From the NCBI GenBank assembly GCA_002391235.1, contig DGRX01000027.1, positions 1-64,000 of the forward strand: 64,000 nucleotides of DNA, given 5' to 3'. The position numbers and the translations under genes were made by a program. Source of the DNA: Treponema sp. UBA4377. GTDB taxonomy: Bacteria; Spirochaetota; Spirochaetia; Treponematales; Treponemataceae. Of the stretch, positions 26,347 to 35,257 are shown piece after piece. Positions within the stretch are counted from its first letter, which is position 1. Every line of letters starts with the position of its first letter. Below the pieces are notes generated by a model. That model was not told the DNA's origin and ran no database searches. It was given only the letters and a program-made list of their open reading frames with translations.

Positions 26347-28743
26347 ATGCGCTCTCAGTTAAAAAAATTGTTTGTTCTTCTATTAATATTCTGCGCTTTT
26401 TTGTCTTATTCGCATTCAGAGGAGAGCGAAGATTGGTATGTGGACAAGACGATTACCAGAATCACATTTAAGGGATTGAAAAGCGTTCGCCAGTCCGACC
26501 TTTCGGGCTTAACATCCAGCTATATCGGCCAAAAATTCAACGACTGTTTTTTTGATTTGCTCAACCGTTTGGAAGGCTTGAACTACTTTGAGGAAATTGT
26601 TCCCGGCGCGATCCATGATTCCGGAAACGGCATGATTCTTGTTTTGACGGTTGTGGAGAAGCCTGTTGTCAGTTCCATAAAATTCAGGGGAAACAAGAAG
26701 GTAAGAAACCCGCCGTTAAAAGACGCGATCTCCCTCAAGGTCGGATATGTGTTCGCCGACTCGGAGGCTTTGATGGACGAGCGCGCGATTAGAGACGTTT
26801 ACCTTGAAAAAGGCTTTCCTGCAGTGAAAGTTTCCCACACCTACGAAGAGACAGAGAACGGCGTTGCCGTTACATTCATAATTAGCGAAGGAAATTCGAT
26901 CGCTCTTGTCGGAGTGAACTTTGAGGGAAACTCCGCTTTTCCAACCAAAAAGCTGAAAAAGCAGACAAAGCTAAAAAAGGCCGGCGTTTTTTCAAAAGGC
27001 GCCTTCCAAGAAAGCCAATTGGAAGTTGACCGCCAATTGATTTCAAAGTATTACATGGACCGCGGTTACCTTGACTTTCATATTGTTGACATTACGCGGG
27101 ACATCACCCACAACGACAAAAAAGACCGCGACGAGTTGACAATCACATACTATTTGTACGAAGGCTCGATTTACACTTTTGACGGTTTGACTTTCTACGG
27201 CAATAAAGTTTTTTCAAAGGAGCGTTTGGAATCCCTTGTGACTCTCAAGAAAGGGGATGTTTTTAACCAAACAAAATTCCAAAGCTCGATAGCCGGCGTA
27301 AGCGATTTGTATTACGAAAACGGTTATACGGAAAACTCTTTCCAGCCTTTGGAAAACCGTGACACAGTCGAGCGCAAGGTTTCGTATGTCTTGAACATTA
27401 CCGAGCGCGACAGAAGCCACGTTGAAAGAATCATCGTTCGCGGAAACGAAAAGACAAAGGACTATGTAATTTCGCGCGAAGTTCCGATAGAAAGCGGAGA
27501 CGTTTTTTCAAAGGCAAAGATTGCAAGCGGCCTTCGCAACTTGATGAACTTGCAGTACTTTTCAAACGTTGTTCCTACGGTCGAGCCTGGCAGCGACGCC
27601 AATTTGGTTAACTTGATTCTTACTGTTGAGGAGCAGCACACCAATTCGATTGAGTTTGGAATTACCTTTACCGGAGTTACCAATCCCGAAGATTTGCCGT
27701 TCTCGCTTTTCGCAAAGTGGTCCAACTCAAACCTCTTTGGCTTGGGAAAAACGGTTTCGGCGAGCACCACGCTTTCCACGACGGAACAGTCGGTTGGCCT
27801 TGGATACTCTCAGCGCTGGCTTTGGGACCTTCCGATTGAATGGGCTGAAAACCTTTCGTTCTCGCACGCCAAAGCGAAAGCCTTGCGCTTGTATTGGACT
27901 GACTCAGGCCTTGTTGACAAGACGCACTATTACATGGAATACGAGCGTTGGCAATTGTCATTTGACCATTCGCTGGCCTATCGTTGGATGCCAAGGTGGG
28001 CGATTCTTACTTTGGCGGGCGGTTTGACGAACACGCTTACCAATTATGTTTACGACAGCAGCCTTTACACTCCTGTTGACTTGGCTATCAGCCGCTACGC
28101 AAACAACTGGGGCTTCCAAAATTCAATTTGGACCAAGTGGTCTATGGACGGCCGCGACATCAACTATGATCCTTCAAAAGGCTGGTTCTTTAGCGAGCGC
28201 TTGGCTTGGTACGGTTTGCTTCCCATTGAGACAGACTTTTACTTAAGAAGCGACACAAAGCTTGAAGGCTATGTGACATTGTGCGACATTCCCGTAAGCG
28301 AAAACTGGAGCTTTAAATTGGTTTTTGCCGCTTTGTCAACGGTTTCGTTCCAAGCGCCGGCTCCCGGTTCCGCTGTTAGCGACAACCACAAGCTTTACAT
28401 TGACGGCATGTTCAACGGCCGCGGTTGGACAAACATTTATGACTCGGTAAAAGGAAAGGCTATGTTCAGCCAAAACTTGGAGCTTCGCTTTCCTGTCATT
28501 CCTAGAATGCTTGCCATCGACGGTTTCTTTGACGCTGTCGCCATCAAAGACGATTTGGGAGCCTTGCTTTCTAACGCAAGCCTTAATGACTTTTACTTTA
28601 GCTTTGGCCCCGACATTCGAATCTTGATGCCCCAATTTCCTTTGAGGCTTATGCTTGCAAACTGTTTTACCGTAAGGGATGGAAAAGTTAAATGGGGCGA
28701 TACATGGAAGTTCGTTCTGTCATTCAATATCGTAAACAAATAA
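26347..28743 (+). CDS. bamA: Outer-membrane protein assembly factor BamA (Omp85 family)
   Basis: 798 residues from ATG 26347 (GGGG about 9 nt upstream; an earlier in-frame TTG at 26332 is unlikely). Signal peptide of about 25 residues (FVLLLIFCAFLSYSHSEE), then consecutive POTRA domains to about 410 (ITFKGLKSV, SIKFRGNKKV, GVNFEGNSAF, GLTFYGNKVF, RIIVRGNEKT: five in all) and a C-terminal 16-strand barrel. It inserts beta-barrel proteins into the outer membrane. It lies between tamB and skp, an assembly operon. The counterpart in T. pallidum is, as I recall, Tp92/TP0326. Confidence 0.93.
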   Translation: MRSQLKKLFVLLLIFCAFLSYSHSEESEDWYVDKTITRITFKGLKSVRQSDLSGLTSSYIGQKFNDCFFDLLNRLEGLNYFEEIVPGAIHDSGNGMILVLTVVEKPVVSSIKFRGNKKVRNPPLKDAISLKVGYVFADSEALMDERAIRDVYLEKGFPAVKVSHTYEETENGVAVTFIISEGNSIALVGVNFEGNSAFPTKKLKKQTKLKKAGVFSKGAFQESQLEVDRQLISKYYMDRGYLDFHIVDITRDITHNDKKDRDELTITYYLYEGSIYTFDGLTFYGNKVFSKERLESLVTLKKGDVFNQTKFQSSIAGVSDLYYENGYTENSFQPLENRDTVERKVSYVLNITERDRSHVERIIVRGNEKTKDYVISREVPIESGDVFSKAKIASGLRNLMNLQYFSNVVPTVEPGSDANLVNLILTVEEQHTNSIEFGITFTGVTNPEDLPFSLFAKWSNSNLFGLGKTVSASTTLSTTEQSVGLGYSQRWLWDLPIEWAENLSFSHAKAKALRLYWTDSGLVDKTHYYMEYERWQLSFDHSLAYRWMPRWAILTLAGGLTNTLTNYVYDSSLYTPVDLAISRYANNWGFQNSIWTKWSMDGRDINYDPSKGWFFSERLAWYGLLPIETDFYLRSDTKLEGYVTLCDIPVSENWSFKLVFAALSTVSFQAPAPGSAVSDNHKLYIDGMFNGRGWTNIYDSVKGKAMFSQNLELRFPVIPRMLAIDGFFDAVAIKDDLGALLSNASLNDFYFSFGPDIRILMPQFPLRLMLANCFTVRDGKVKWGDTWKFVLSFNIVNK

Positions 28744-28760
28744 TTTTTAGGAGATTTATT

Positions 28761-29288
28761 ATGAAACTATTTTCAAAGAAAGCTATCGTCTTCGCTTTTT
28801 CTATTTTTGCGGCCGGAGCCTTGTTCGCCCAGCAGCATATCACTAACTTTGGCGTCGTTGACACGACAAAAGTTTACGAGCAGTTTTTTAGAAACTCTTC
28901 CGCGGTAAAAGCCTACGAAGAAAAGCGCGCCGCGTTCCAAGAGGAAATAACCCGCCGCGCCGACGAAATCCGTTCTTTGCAGACAAAATTGCAGGAAGCC
29001 CAGGACTTGGGAATGGACTCCGACGTAAAGAGCTATCAAGATTCCATCAGGACAAAATCGGCCAGCCTCAAGTCTTACACCCAGCAAAAAAACACTGAGT
29101 TGAACAACATCAAGAACAACCTTTCAAACAACAACGAGTTCTACAAAAACCTCAACCGCACGATAAAAAAGGTTGCGGAAAACGAAGGCCTTTCCATGGT
29201 GATCAACTTGCAGCAAAGCAACTCAATCTTGTGGTACAGTCCAGCCGTTGACATTACCGACAAAGTAATCGAAGCTTTGGAACAATAA
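28761..29288 (+). CDS. skp: Periplasmic chaperone of the Skp/OmpH family
   Basis: 175 residues from ATG 28761 with TAGGAG upstream. Signal peptide 1-23 (AAGALFAQQ), then the OmpH pattern FGVVDTTKVYEQF and a long charged coiled coil (about 50-135), ending with a small beta element (SMVINLQQSNSILWYSPAVDIT). Skp trimers hold unfolded outer-membrane proteins on the way to BamA, which is encoded 17 nt upstream. Confidence 0.9.
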   Translation: MKLFSKKAIVFAFSIFAAGALFAQQHITNFGVVDTTKVYEQFFRNSSAVKAYEEKRAAFQEEITRRADEIRSLQTKLQEAQDLGMDSDVKSYQDSIRTKSASLKSYTQQKNTELNNIKNNLSNNNEFYKNLNRTIKKVAENEGLSMVINLQQSNSILWYSPAVDITDKVIEALEQ

Positions 29289-29290
29289 CG

Positions 29291-31894
29291 ATGGCCGAAC
29301 TGACTCCTTTAATGGAGCAATACAACAAGCTAAAGAGCGAGCATAAAGACGAAATTCTTTTGTTCCGCCTCGGAGATTTTTATGAAATGTTCGACGACGA
29401 CGCAAAGGAAGTTTCGCGCCTTATCAATTTAACGCTGACCCATAGGCAAAGCAGCCCTATGTGCGGCATTCCTTACCACGCCGCCAAAGTTTACATCGCG
29501 CGCCTTTTGCGCCTTGGAAAAAAGCTTGCCATCGCCGAGCAAATCGGAGAAATCAGTCCCGGTGGCGGCTTGACCGAACGCAAGGTTGTAGAGGTCATCA
29601 CTCCGGGAACGGTTGTTGACGACGACTACCTTGACCGGGGCAGCAACAACTTTTTGGCGGCGCTTTCGGTCAGCAAGGGCAGGGCGGGCTTTGCCTTTGT
29701 CGACGTGAGCACTTCGGAATTTTTGGCCACCTCTTGGCCGGCCTCAAAAATGGCCGAAAACTTTGCCAAGGAATTGGACCGCGCAAGCCCCAAAGAGCTT
29801 TTGCTTCCCCAGTCATTAAGGGACAACGGCGACATAAAGCAGGCGCTTGGCTCGCTTCCGCATTTGTTGGTCTCTTACTATCCGGACTGGCATTTTTCTA
29901 GCGAGACTTCTTTTGCTCGCCTTACGCGCCAATTCAAGACAAAAAATTTGGCGTCCTTTTCGCTTGACCAGTCCAGCCCGGAAGTCGCGCCGGCCGGATT
30001 TTTGCTTGATTATTTGGACAAGACCACCAACGCCGAGCTTTCGCACATCGCCGGAATCAAGGTTTACCAAGACAGCGACTACGTTTTGATAGACGACTCT
30101 TCAAGACGCAATTTGGAAATTCTTCAAAACCTGCGCGACGGCTCCTCAAAGTTCACCTTGCTTGAATGCGTGAACTACACGCTGACCGCGATGGGCAACC
30201 GCGCCGTCCGCCAATGGCTTTCTTTTCCGCTGGTGGACATTAAAAAAATCGCCGCCCGCCAGAGTCACGTGAGAATGTTTTATGAAAACGAAAATCTTTC
30301 GGCCTTTTGCCGCGAAAAGCTTGCCGGCATTCTTGACATTGAGCGCTTGGCAGGCCGCGTGGCGATGCAAAAGGCGCACGCAAAGGATTTGGCGGCCTTG
30401 GCCGAAAGCCTAAAGGCTTGGCTTGAAATTCAGGCTTCTCTTTCCTCTTACGATTTTGGAATGATGGACGAAAGCGGCGCCCGCTTTATAATCGACTTGA
30501 TTGGACGCGCGATTTGCGACGACCCTTCAACGGTCTTTACCGAAGGCCGCTTGATTCGTTCCGGCTACTCAAAAGAGTTGGACCGCTACAAGGAAGTCCA
30601 CGACAACTTTAATAAAATTTTGGACGGCTACCTTGCCGAAGAAATCGCGGCCACCGGAATTCAAAACCTTAAGGTAAAGCATAACAATTTGGCCGGCTAT
30701 TTTTTGGAAGTGACGCGCGGCCGCTTGGACAAGGTTCCAAGCCATTTTATAATGAGGCGCTCTCTTACAAACGCCGACCGCTACACGACCGAAAAACTGC
30801 AAGAGCTTGAGCGCGAGTTGAACAGCGCGAGCGTCAACATTATTGAAACAGAGCGCTCTTTGTTTATGGACGTCCGCTCTCAAATCGAGCCTTATGTCTC
30901 TTACTTGATGAGCGTGGCGCGCGCCGTGGCTTATACAGACGTTTCGGCTTCTTTTGCCCACGCCGCCCGCGTTGGGCGTTGGGTTCAGCCTATTGTTGAC
31001 GACAGCCTTGACTTTGACGTCAAGGCCGGCCGCCATCCAGTTGTCGAGGCCCACTTGCCGTCGGGTGAATTTGTTCCCAACGACATAGAGATTGAGGCAA
31101 GCGGAAAGCCTTCGTTCCTTTTGATTACAGGCCCCAACATGGCCGGAAAGTCAACCTACTTGCGCCAAAGCGCCTTGATAGCCTTGCTTGCCCAAACCGG
31201 AAGCTACGTTCCTGCGAACGCGGCCAAAATCGGTTTTGTGGACAAAATATTTTGCCGCGTCGGAGCCAGCGACAACCTTGCGCGCGGCGAGTCAACATTC
31301 TTGGTCGAGATGACCGAGACCGCGCGCATTTTGCGCGGAGCCAGCGAGCGTTCGCTTGTGATTATGGACGAAGTTGGCCGCGGAACTTCAACCGAAGACG
31401 GCCTTTCAATCGCTTGGGCGGTAAGCGAGCATTTGCTTAACAGCCTAAAATGCCGCTCGCTTTTTGCCACACATTACCACGAGCTTACCCGCTTGGAGCA
31501 TTCTTCGATGCGCCTTCTTTGCATGGACGTAAAGGAAACGGACGGCTCCGTCATTTTTATGCGAAAGATTAAGGAAGGCGCGAGCGAAAATTCTTACGGC
31601 ATTCACGTTGCAAGCCTTGCAGGAATTCCTCAAAGCGTAATCGACCGCGCGAGCCAGATTCTAAAACATTTGCAAGAGCTTGCTTCGGAAAAGCCTGTAT
31701 TGGTTCAAAACGTTCCCGCGCCGCAAGAAGAGCCCGCGCGAATCGCCGCCCAGTCCGCGCTAAACGCTCCGGGCCTTTTTAGCGATGAAGAAATTGTTCT
31801 TGACGAGATTTTAAGCGCCGACGTGGACAACCTTACGCCAATGGCCGCCTTGCAGCTTGTAAGCCGCTGGAAAAAGTCATTGAGCGGCCGCTAA
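29291..31894 (+). CDS. mutS: DNA mismatch repair protein MutS
   Basis: 867 residues. Mismatch-recognition Phe30-x-Glu32 lies in RLGDFYEMFDDDA; Walker A TGPNMAGKSTYLRQ is near 612, followed by the Walker B region VIMDEVGRGTS and the ATPase H-loop ATHYHEL. Complete domains I-V. It recognises mismatches and recruits MutL. Begins 2 nt after the skp stop, so it is co-transcribed with the envelope assembly genes. Confidence 0.96.
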   Translation: MAELTPLMEQYNKLKSEHKDEILLFRLGDFYEMFDDDAKEVSRLINLTLTHRQSSPMCGIPYHAAKVYIARLLRLGKKLAIAEQIGEISPGGGLTERKVVEVITPGTVVDDDYLDRGSNNFLAALSVSKGRAGFAFVDVSTSEFLATSWPASKMAENFAKELDRASPKELLLPQSLRDNGDIKQALGSLPHLLVSYYPDWHFSSETSFARLTRQFKTKNLASFSLDQSSPEVAPAGFLLDYLDKTTNAELSHIAGIKVYQDSDYVLIDDSSRRNLEILQNLRDGSSKFTLLECVNYTLTAMGNRAVRQWLSFPLVDIKKIAARQSHVRMFYENENLSAFCREKLAGILDIERLAGRVAMQKAHAKDLAALAESLKAWLEIQASLSSYDFGMMDESGARFIIDLIGRAICDDPSTVFTEGRLIRSGYSKELDRYKEVHDNFNKILDGYLAEEIAATGIQNLKVKHNNLAGYFLEVTRGRLDKVPSHFIMRRSLTNADRYTTEKLQELERELNSASVNIIETERSLFMDVRSQIEPYVSYLMSVARAVAYTDVSASFAHAARVGRWVQPIVDDSLDFDVKAGRHPVVEAHLPSGEFVPNDIEIEASGKPSFLLITGPNMAGKSTYLRQSALIALLAQTGSYVPANAAKIGFVDKIFCRVGASDNLARGESTFLVEMTETARILRGASERSLVIMDEVGRGTSTEDGLSIAWAVSEHLLNSLKCRSLFATHYHELTRLEHSSMRLLCMDVKETDGSVIFMRKIKEGASENSYGIHVASLAGIPQSVIDRASQILKHLQELASEKPVLVQNVPAPQEEPARIAAQSALNAPGLFSDEEIVLDEILSADVDNLTPMAALQLVSRWKKSLSGR

Positions 31895-31928
31895 CTTAGT
31901 TGCAAACTCATTGAGCGGACAAAAAAAG

Positions 31929-31989
31929 TCGGCTGTTCGCGCGAGTTTTGTCGCGAGCGCGAATGTTGCCGCTTATGCGGCTAACAAGT
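31929..31989 (-). repeat. Palindromic repeat, family B copy
   Basis: Read on the minus strand it has ACTTG, a hairpin AGCCGC-ATAA-GCGGC, then CGCGCTCGCGACAAAACTC and GCGCGAACAGC. The same order occurs at 45984-46072 with the hairpin sequence changed but still paired. It lies between the convergent mutS and tsaB genes and may help end transcription. Confidence 0.55.
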
Positions 31990-32005
31990 GTTTTTAGTTT
32001 TTCCT

Positions 32006-32812
32006 TTAATTTTGTTGCCGCTGCTCGGCTTCGCTGGCCCTAAAGTATTGCGGGCCGTCGTAGTCGGCGAGCGGCGAAAGGCCTTTGGAAATTTTTTCTT
32101 CGGCCAAAGCGAAAAGGCTTTCCAAACTTATTGAGCGGCCTCGTTGGCTTATGATTTTTTTTCCTTTGAATAAACCGTTTTCATTGCATGCGTCGGCGAA
32201 AATTTTCGCCTCAAGGCCGCAAACAAGAACCGTGTCTTTCGCCGCGAGTTTTTGGCCTTGCAAAAGATTGTCGTTTGCCGCGGCTAAAAGTTTTTCTTCC
32301 AAGGCGCGCAAGTCCCAATCGTCGCAGGAAAGGATTTCCGTTCCGTTTAAAAAAGCCTTTGCGTAAAATTTTTCTTTATGCGCGTCGATGACCGGAAGAA
32401 CGATTCCGTCAAAGTCCATAAAGGGCCAGGCGTATGCGTCCAAGGAATTTATTCCGTAAAGGGGAATGCGCGAATTGGCCGCTTTTTTGCCTTGTTCCGC
32501 GTTCGAGACTTGCAAGGCAAGCTCGCGGTCGGCGCAAGCCGGCATGTCCTTCAAGCCGCCAAAAAGCTCGATGGCCTTTAGCGCGGCAAAGCCCAAGCGC
32601 AAGCCCGTAAAAGAGCCGGGGCCTTGCGCCAAAACCGTATAGTCCAATTGGCCGGGCGTTAAGTCGGCTTGTTTTAAAACATAGTCGATTGCGGGCAAAA
32701 GCTTTTCGCTCTGCCTCATGCCGATGTCAAGCGTAAGGCTTGCCAAATAGCCGTCGTTTTTTGCCGCGATTTGAATGCAAGAAATCGCCGTGTCCAAGGC
32801 TAGCGCTTTCAT
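32006..32812 (-). CDS. tsaB: tRNA threonylcarbamoyladenosine biosynthesis protein TsaB
   Basis: 268 residues from ATG 32812; a longer start would add ten residues lacking family resemblance. The N-terminal ALDTAISCIQIAA and GPGSFTGLRLGFAALKA are TsaB signatures. TsaB is the non-catalytic ASKHA-fold partner that activates TsaD in making t6A37 on ANN-decoding tRNAs. It overlaps tsaE by 4 nt (ATGA). Confidence 0.92.
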   Translation of the reverse strand: MKALALDTAISCIQIAAKNDGYLASLTLDIGMRQSEKLLPAIDYVLKQADLTPGQLDYTVLAQGPGSFTGLRLGFAALKAIELFGGLKDMPACADRELALQVSNAEQGKKAANSRIPLYGINSLDAYAWPFMDFDGIVLPVIDAHKEKFYAKAFLNGTEILSCDDWDLRALEEKLLAAANDNLLQGQKLAAKDTVLVCGLEAKIFADACNENGLFKGKKIISQRGRSISLESLFALAEEKISKGLSPLADYDGPQYFRASEAEQRQQN

Positions 32813-33255
32813 TTTGCCTCCCCAAAATTTTCGTAGGGCCAATTTTCAATTTGAATGTCGCGGGCGTTTGGATCGCTAGGGCTTACGCTCAGCCTGATGA
32901 CGATTGTCTTTTTGGGAAGCTCGTCCATGATTTTTTCGCTCCATTCAATCAAGCAAACGCCGTCGCCGTAAATCATGTCTTCCGCTCCCAAGTTGGCAAA
33001 GTCGTCCGCTCCTTGCAGGCGGTAAACGTCAAAATGGTAAAGCGGAAGCTTTCCTTCGTATTCTGAAATCAAGCAAAAAGTGGGGCTTGTGATTGTGTCC
33101 TTGACGTTCAAGGAAAGAGCGATGCCTTTTGTCAGGGTTGTTTTTCCGGCCGCCAAGGGGCCTTGAAGCGCGATGACGTCTCCTTTCTTAAGAAAAGAGC
33201 CCAAGCGTTTTCCCAATTCTTTGGTTTCTTCCGCGCTGGACGTGTGGAATGTCAT
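32809..33255 (-). CDS. tsaE: tRNA threonylcarbamoyladenosine biosynthesis ATPase TsaE
   Basis: 148 residues. P-loop GPLAAGKTT (32-40; usually G-D/P-L-G-A-G-K-T), TSPTFCLISEY and YHFDVYRL (Walker B region) identify TsaE, the ATPase of the TsaBDE complex. It is coupled to tsaB by a 4-nt overlap and to the upstream small gene by another 4-nt overlap. Confidence 0.92.
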   Translation of the reverse strand: MTFHTSSAEETKELGKRLGSFLKKGDVIALQGPLAAGKTTLTKGIALSLNVKDTITSPTFCLISEYEGKLPLYHFDVYRLQGADDFANLGAEDMIYGDGVCLIEWSEKIMDELPKKTIVIRLSVSPSDPNARDIQIENWPYENFGEAK

Positions 33256-33515
33256 ATCGGCAGCGTTCCCGAGTTGTCGTTTTCGTTTATGAATTCCCTA
33301 AGCGCTTTGATGATTGGGAGAGCCGGATAGTTCGGCTGGGTCAAGAGTTCAACTTCTATTATTTTGTCTCCAAGCGGCCCAGTTTCTATGCTGAATTCTA
33401 TGTTTGAATCAACAATTTCTGTCGGCAACTTTAAGCTGGCTGTGGCCCTGTAGCGTCTTATGTAATAGATCGCGCCGGGTTCACGCGCAACATCCTTTAG
33501 CTCAAGTACTGTCAT
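33252..33515 (-). CDS. Small conserved-looking protein upstream of tsaE, unknown
   Basis: 87 residues, mixed alpha/beta, no signal peptide or membrane segment. First gene of a three-gene transcript, with a 4-nt overlap to tsaE. GGAG lies 3-6 nt before the ATG, and a good promoter stands at 33537-33565. I do not recognise a family. Its early part (IYYIRRYRATASLKL) and tail (IIKALREFINEND) look like a small folded domain. Confidence 0.75.
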   Translation of the reverse strand: MTVLELKDVAREPGAIYYIRRYRATASLKLPTEIVDSNIEFSIETGPLGDKIIEVELLTQPNYPALPIIKALREFINENDNSGTLPI

Positions 33516-33536
33516 ATTCTCCGTTTATGTCCAAGC

Positions 33537-33565
33537 ATTATAGCGCTGTTCGCGCAAAAATTCAA
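33537..33565 (-). promoter_or_regulatory. Sigma-70 promoter for the small gene-tsaE-tsaB transcript
   Basis: Minus strand: TTGAAT (33560-33565), 17-bp spacer, TATAAT (33537-33542). The transcript would start near 33530, about 15 nt before the ATG, with GGAG in between. Confidence 0.75.
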
Positions 33566-33569
33566 GCCG

Positions 33570-34646
33570 TTAGTAATTGTAGACAAAGGCAAAAATGTCG
33601 TTTCTGTCCTTCTCTTCGATTTCGATGAACGAAATGTGCAGCGAAAAGAGATTCGTCTCGTTGTTTTTTTGCGCGCTGACAATCAATCCGTAGGCTTCAA
33701 ATTCTCCCCGCTCGGGAAGGCTGATTTTTATCCACAATTTTTGGTCGCGCTTTATCGGCAGCTGCGTCTTTATCATGCAGCCGCCGGCGCTGATGTCCGC
33801 CAAAATTCCTTCGTATTTGTTCTCTTTGGGAGCGTAGGTGATTTCGCCGCGCTTGCCTGTCTTTTCTTCCACCGCGCTAAAGACGCACTTGTTTCCGATG
33901 TTGGCACGCTTCCATTGGCGGCGGTTTTGCATGCTTACGGCGTTGGAATGGCTTGCGACCATCTCGGACGCTCCGCCCGCTCCGTGCTGAAAGCGGATCA
34001 CTCTTGAAGAAAGAACGTATTGCGTGCCGCGCTTTGTAAGGTAAGTCATGACGATTTTGTCCAAGGGCTTTGGGCAGAATTCCGTTCCTTCCAAATTTTG
34101 GGGAACCTCAAGAACCAAACTGTCCTGGTCGTTCTTTCTAATCTTGAACGGATAAAAGCGGCCGCCAGTGGCCGGCAAAGTCAAGGTCTCGCCTTCGGGA
34201 ATGTTGTGGCTTGACGGAATGCTGCGCGTCATGCGCTCGATTCTTTCCAGTCGGCTCTTAAGCTTAAAGAGCTCGTAGATGTCGGCCTCGGCGTTCTTTT
34301 GCCTAAGCCTTGAAAATTCTTGGCGCAGGATTCCGTCCAAATACTCTTCGTCGTTCCAAAGGTAATAAATGTTTTTTGCCTTTTGCCTGACGCAAATGTT
34401 GTACAGCAAAAGCGCCTCTTGTCGCGTCAAGGAAATTTTTTTTGCCAAAGCTTGAATGTTGGCCAATGTAGTGGGCTTGTTCTTTTGCGCCTCGATGTAT
34501 TCGGGCGACTCCTTTCTTTTTTGAAGGATTTTCCAAACAATCCAAAGCAAAAACAAAACGCCGATGCCAACCAAGGCGAAGGCCATGACTGTGTAGGGAA
34601 GGGCTGTCTGTCTTGCCGCCAAAGGCGATCCTGTCGCGTCCATCAT
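33570..34646 (-). CDS. PilZ-domain membrane protein (c-di-GMP-responsive, flagellar context)
   Basis: 358 residues. One membrane helix at about 20-40 (ALVGIGVLFLLWIVWKILQKR), a helical cytoplasmic segment (45-130), a YcgR-like N-domain (about 140-230), then a PilZ domain with RRQWKRA (R-x3-R type) and DISAGGCMIKT matching the D-x-S-x-x-G motif. PilZ domains bind cyclic di-GMP and often tune motor function. It follows fliD and the gene at 34654, 7 nt apart, so it belongs to the flagellar transcript. Confidence 0.85.
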   Translation of the reverse strand: MMDATGSPLAARQTALPYTVMAFALVGIGVLFLLWIVWKILQKRKESPEYIEAQKNKPTTLANIQALAKKISLTRQEALLLYNICVRQKAKNIYYLWNDEEYLDGILRQEFSRLRQKNAEADIYELFKLKSRLERIERMTRSIPSSHNIPEGETLTLPATGGRFYPFKIRKNDQDSLVLEVPQNLEGTEFCPKPLDKIVMTYLTKRGTQYVLSSRVIRFQHGAGGASEMVASHSNAVSMQNRRQWKRANIGNKCVFSAVEEKTGKRGEITYAPKENKYEGILADISAGGCMIKTQLPIKRDQKLWIKISLPERGEFEAYGLIVSAQKNNETNLFSLHISFIEIEEKDRNDIFAFVYNY

Positions 34647-34653
34647 AAAACTC

Positions 34654-35244
34654 CTAAATGTTCTTCACCGCGTCGGCCAAGGCTGTAAGGCGGGGGCTGA
34701 TTTCGTATTCCGCCAAGTCGCCAAGGGTCACCGTGTCGCCGTTTGAAAGCGCGCCGTTCAAGTCGTTGAAAATCGGCATAAAGTCCTCAAAGAAGGCGCT
34801 CAAATTTTTTCCGTCTATTTTTATCGCCGCGAATCTTTCGGGGAACAAGGTTGAAAGGGCGATGATGTGGCAAAAGTTGTCGACTACGTCGGCAAGGCGC
34901 GCGATGGATGCCTTGGCCTTTGAGTCGCCGCCGTTTTGAAGCTGCGCTGGAATTTGCGTCAAAAGCTCAACGGTGTCCTTGATGTCCGCGGAAGCTTTTT
35001 TAAATGCGTCGGCGACGGCGTCTTCTGAAACGACCGTAAGGTCGATGCGCTTGGCGCTTTCTATCGGCTGCTCGGCGGCCTTGTCAAAGTCTTGGGCGTC
35101 GATTTGCTTTCCGTCGATTTTTATTCCGACTGTCGCGCATTTGTTTTGCGACGCGGTTTGCTCAAACGAGCGCAAGACGTCGCCTACAGTTTTTTCGTCT
35201 TCCAATGTTATGTCAAGCTTTTGTTCGTTCAAATAAATTTCCAT
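34654..35244 (-). CDS. Flagellar-operon protein of unknown function
   Basis: 196 residues, acidic. The first ~50 residues (MEIYLNEQKLDITLEDEKTV) look like a small ubiquitin-like or beta-grasp fold; the rest is helical. It sits between fliD (13 nt) and the PilZ gene (7 nt), a position I recall being occupied by a conserved hypothetical protein in other treponemes. It could be a FliD/flagellin export chaperone (FliT/FliS-like), but that is inference from position only. Confidence 0.75.
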   Translation of the reverse strand: MEIYLNEQKLDITLEDEKTVGDVLRSFEQTASQNKCATVGIKIDGKQIDAQDFDKAAEQPIESAKRIDLTVVSEDAVADAFKKASADIKDTVELLTQIPAQLQNGGDSKAKASIARLADVVDNFCHIIALSTLFPERFAAIKIDGKNLSAFFEDFMPIFNDLNGALSNGDTVTLGDLAEYEISPRLTALADAVKNI

Positions 35245-35257
35245 TTTTCATTCCCCT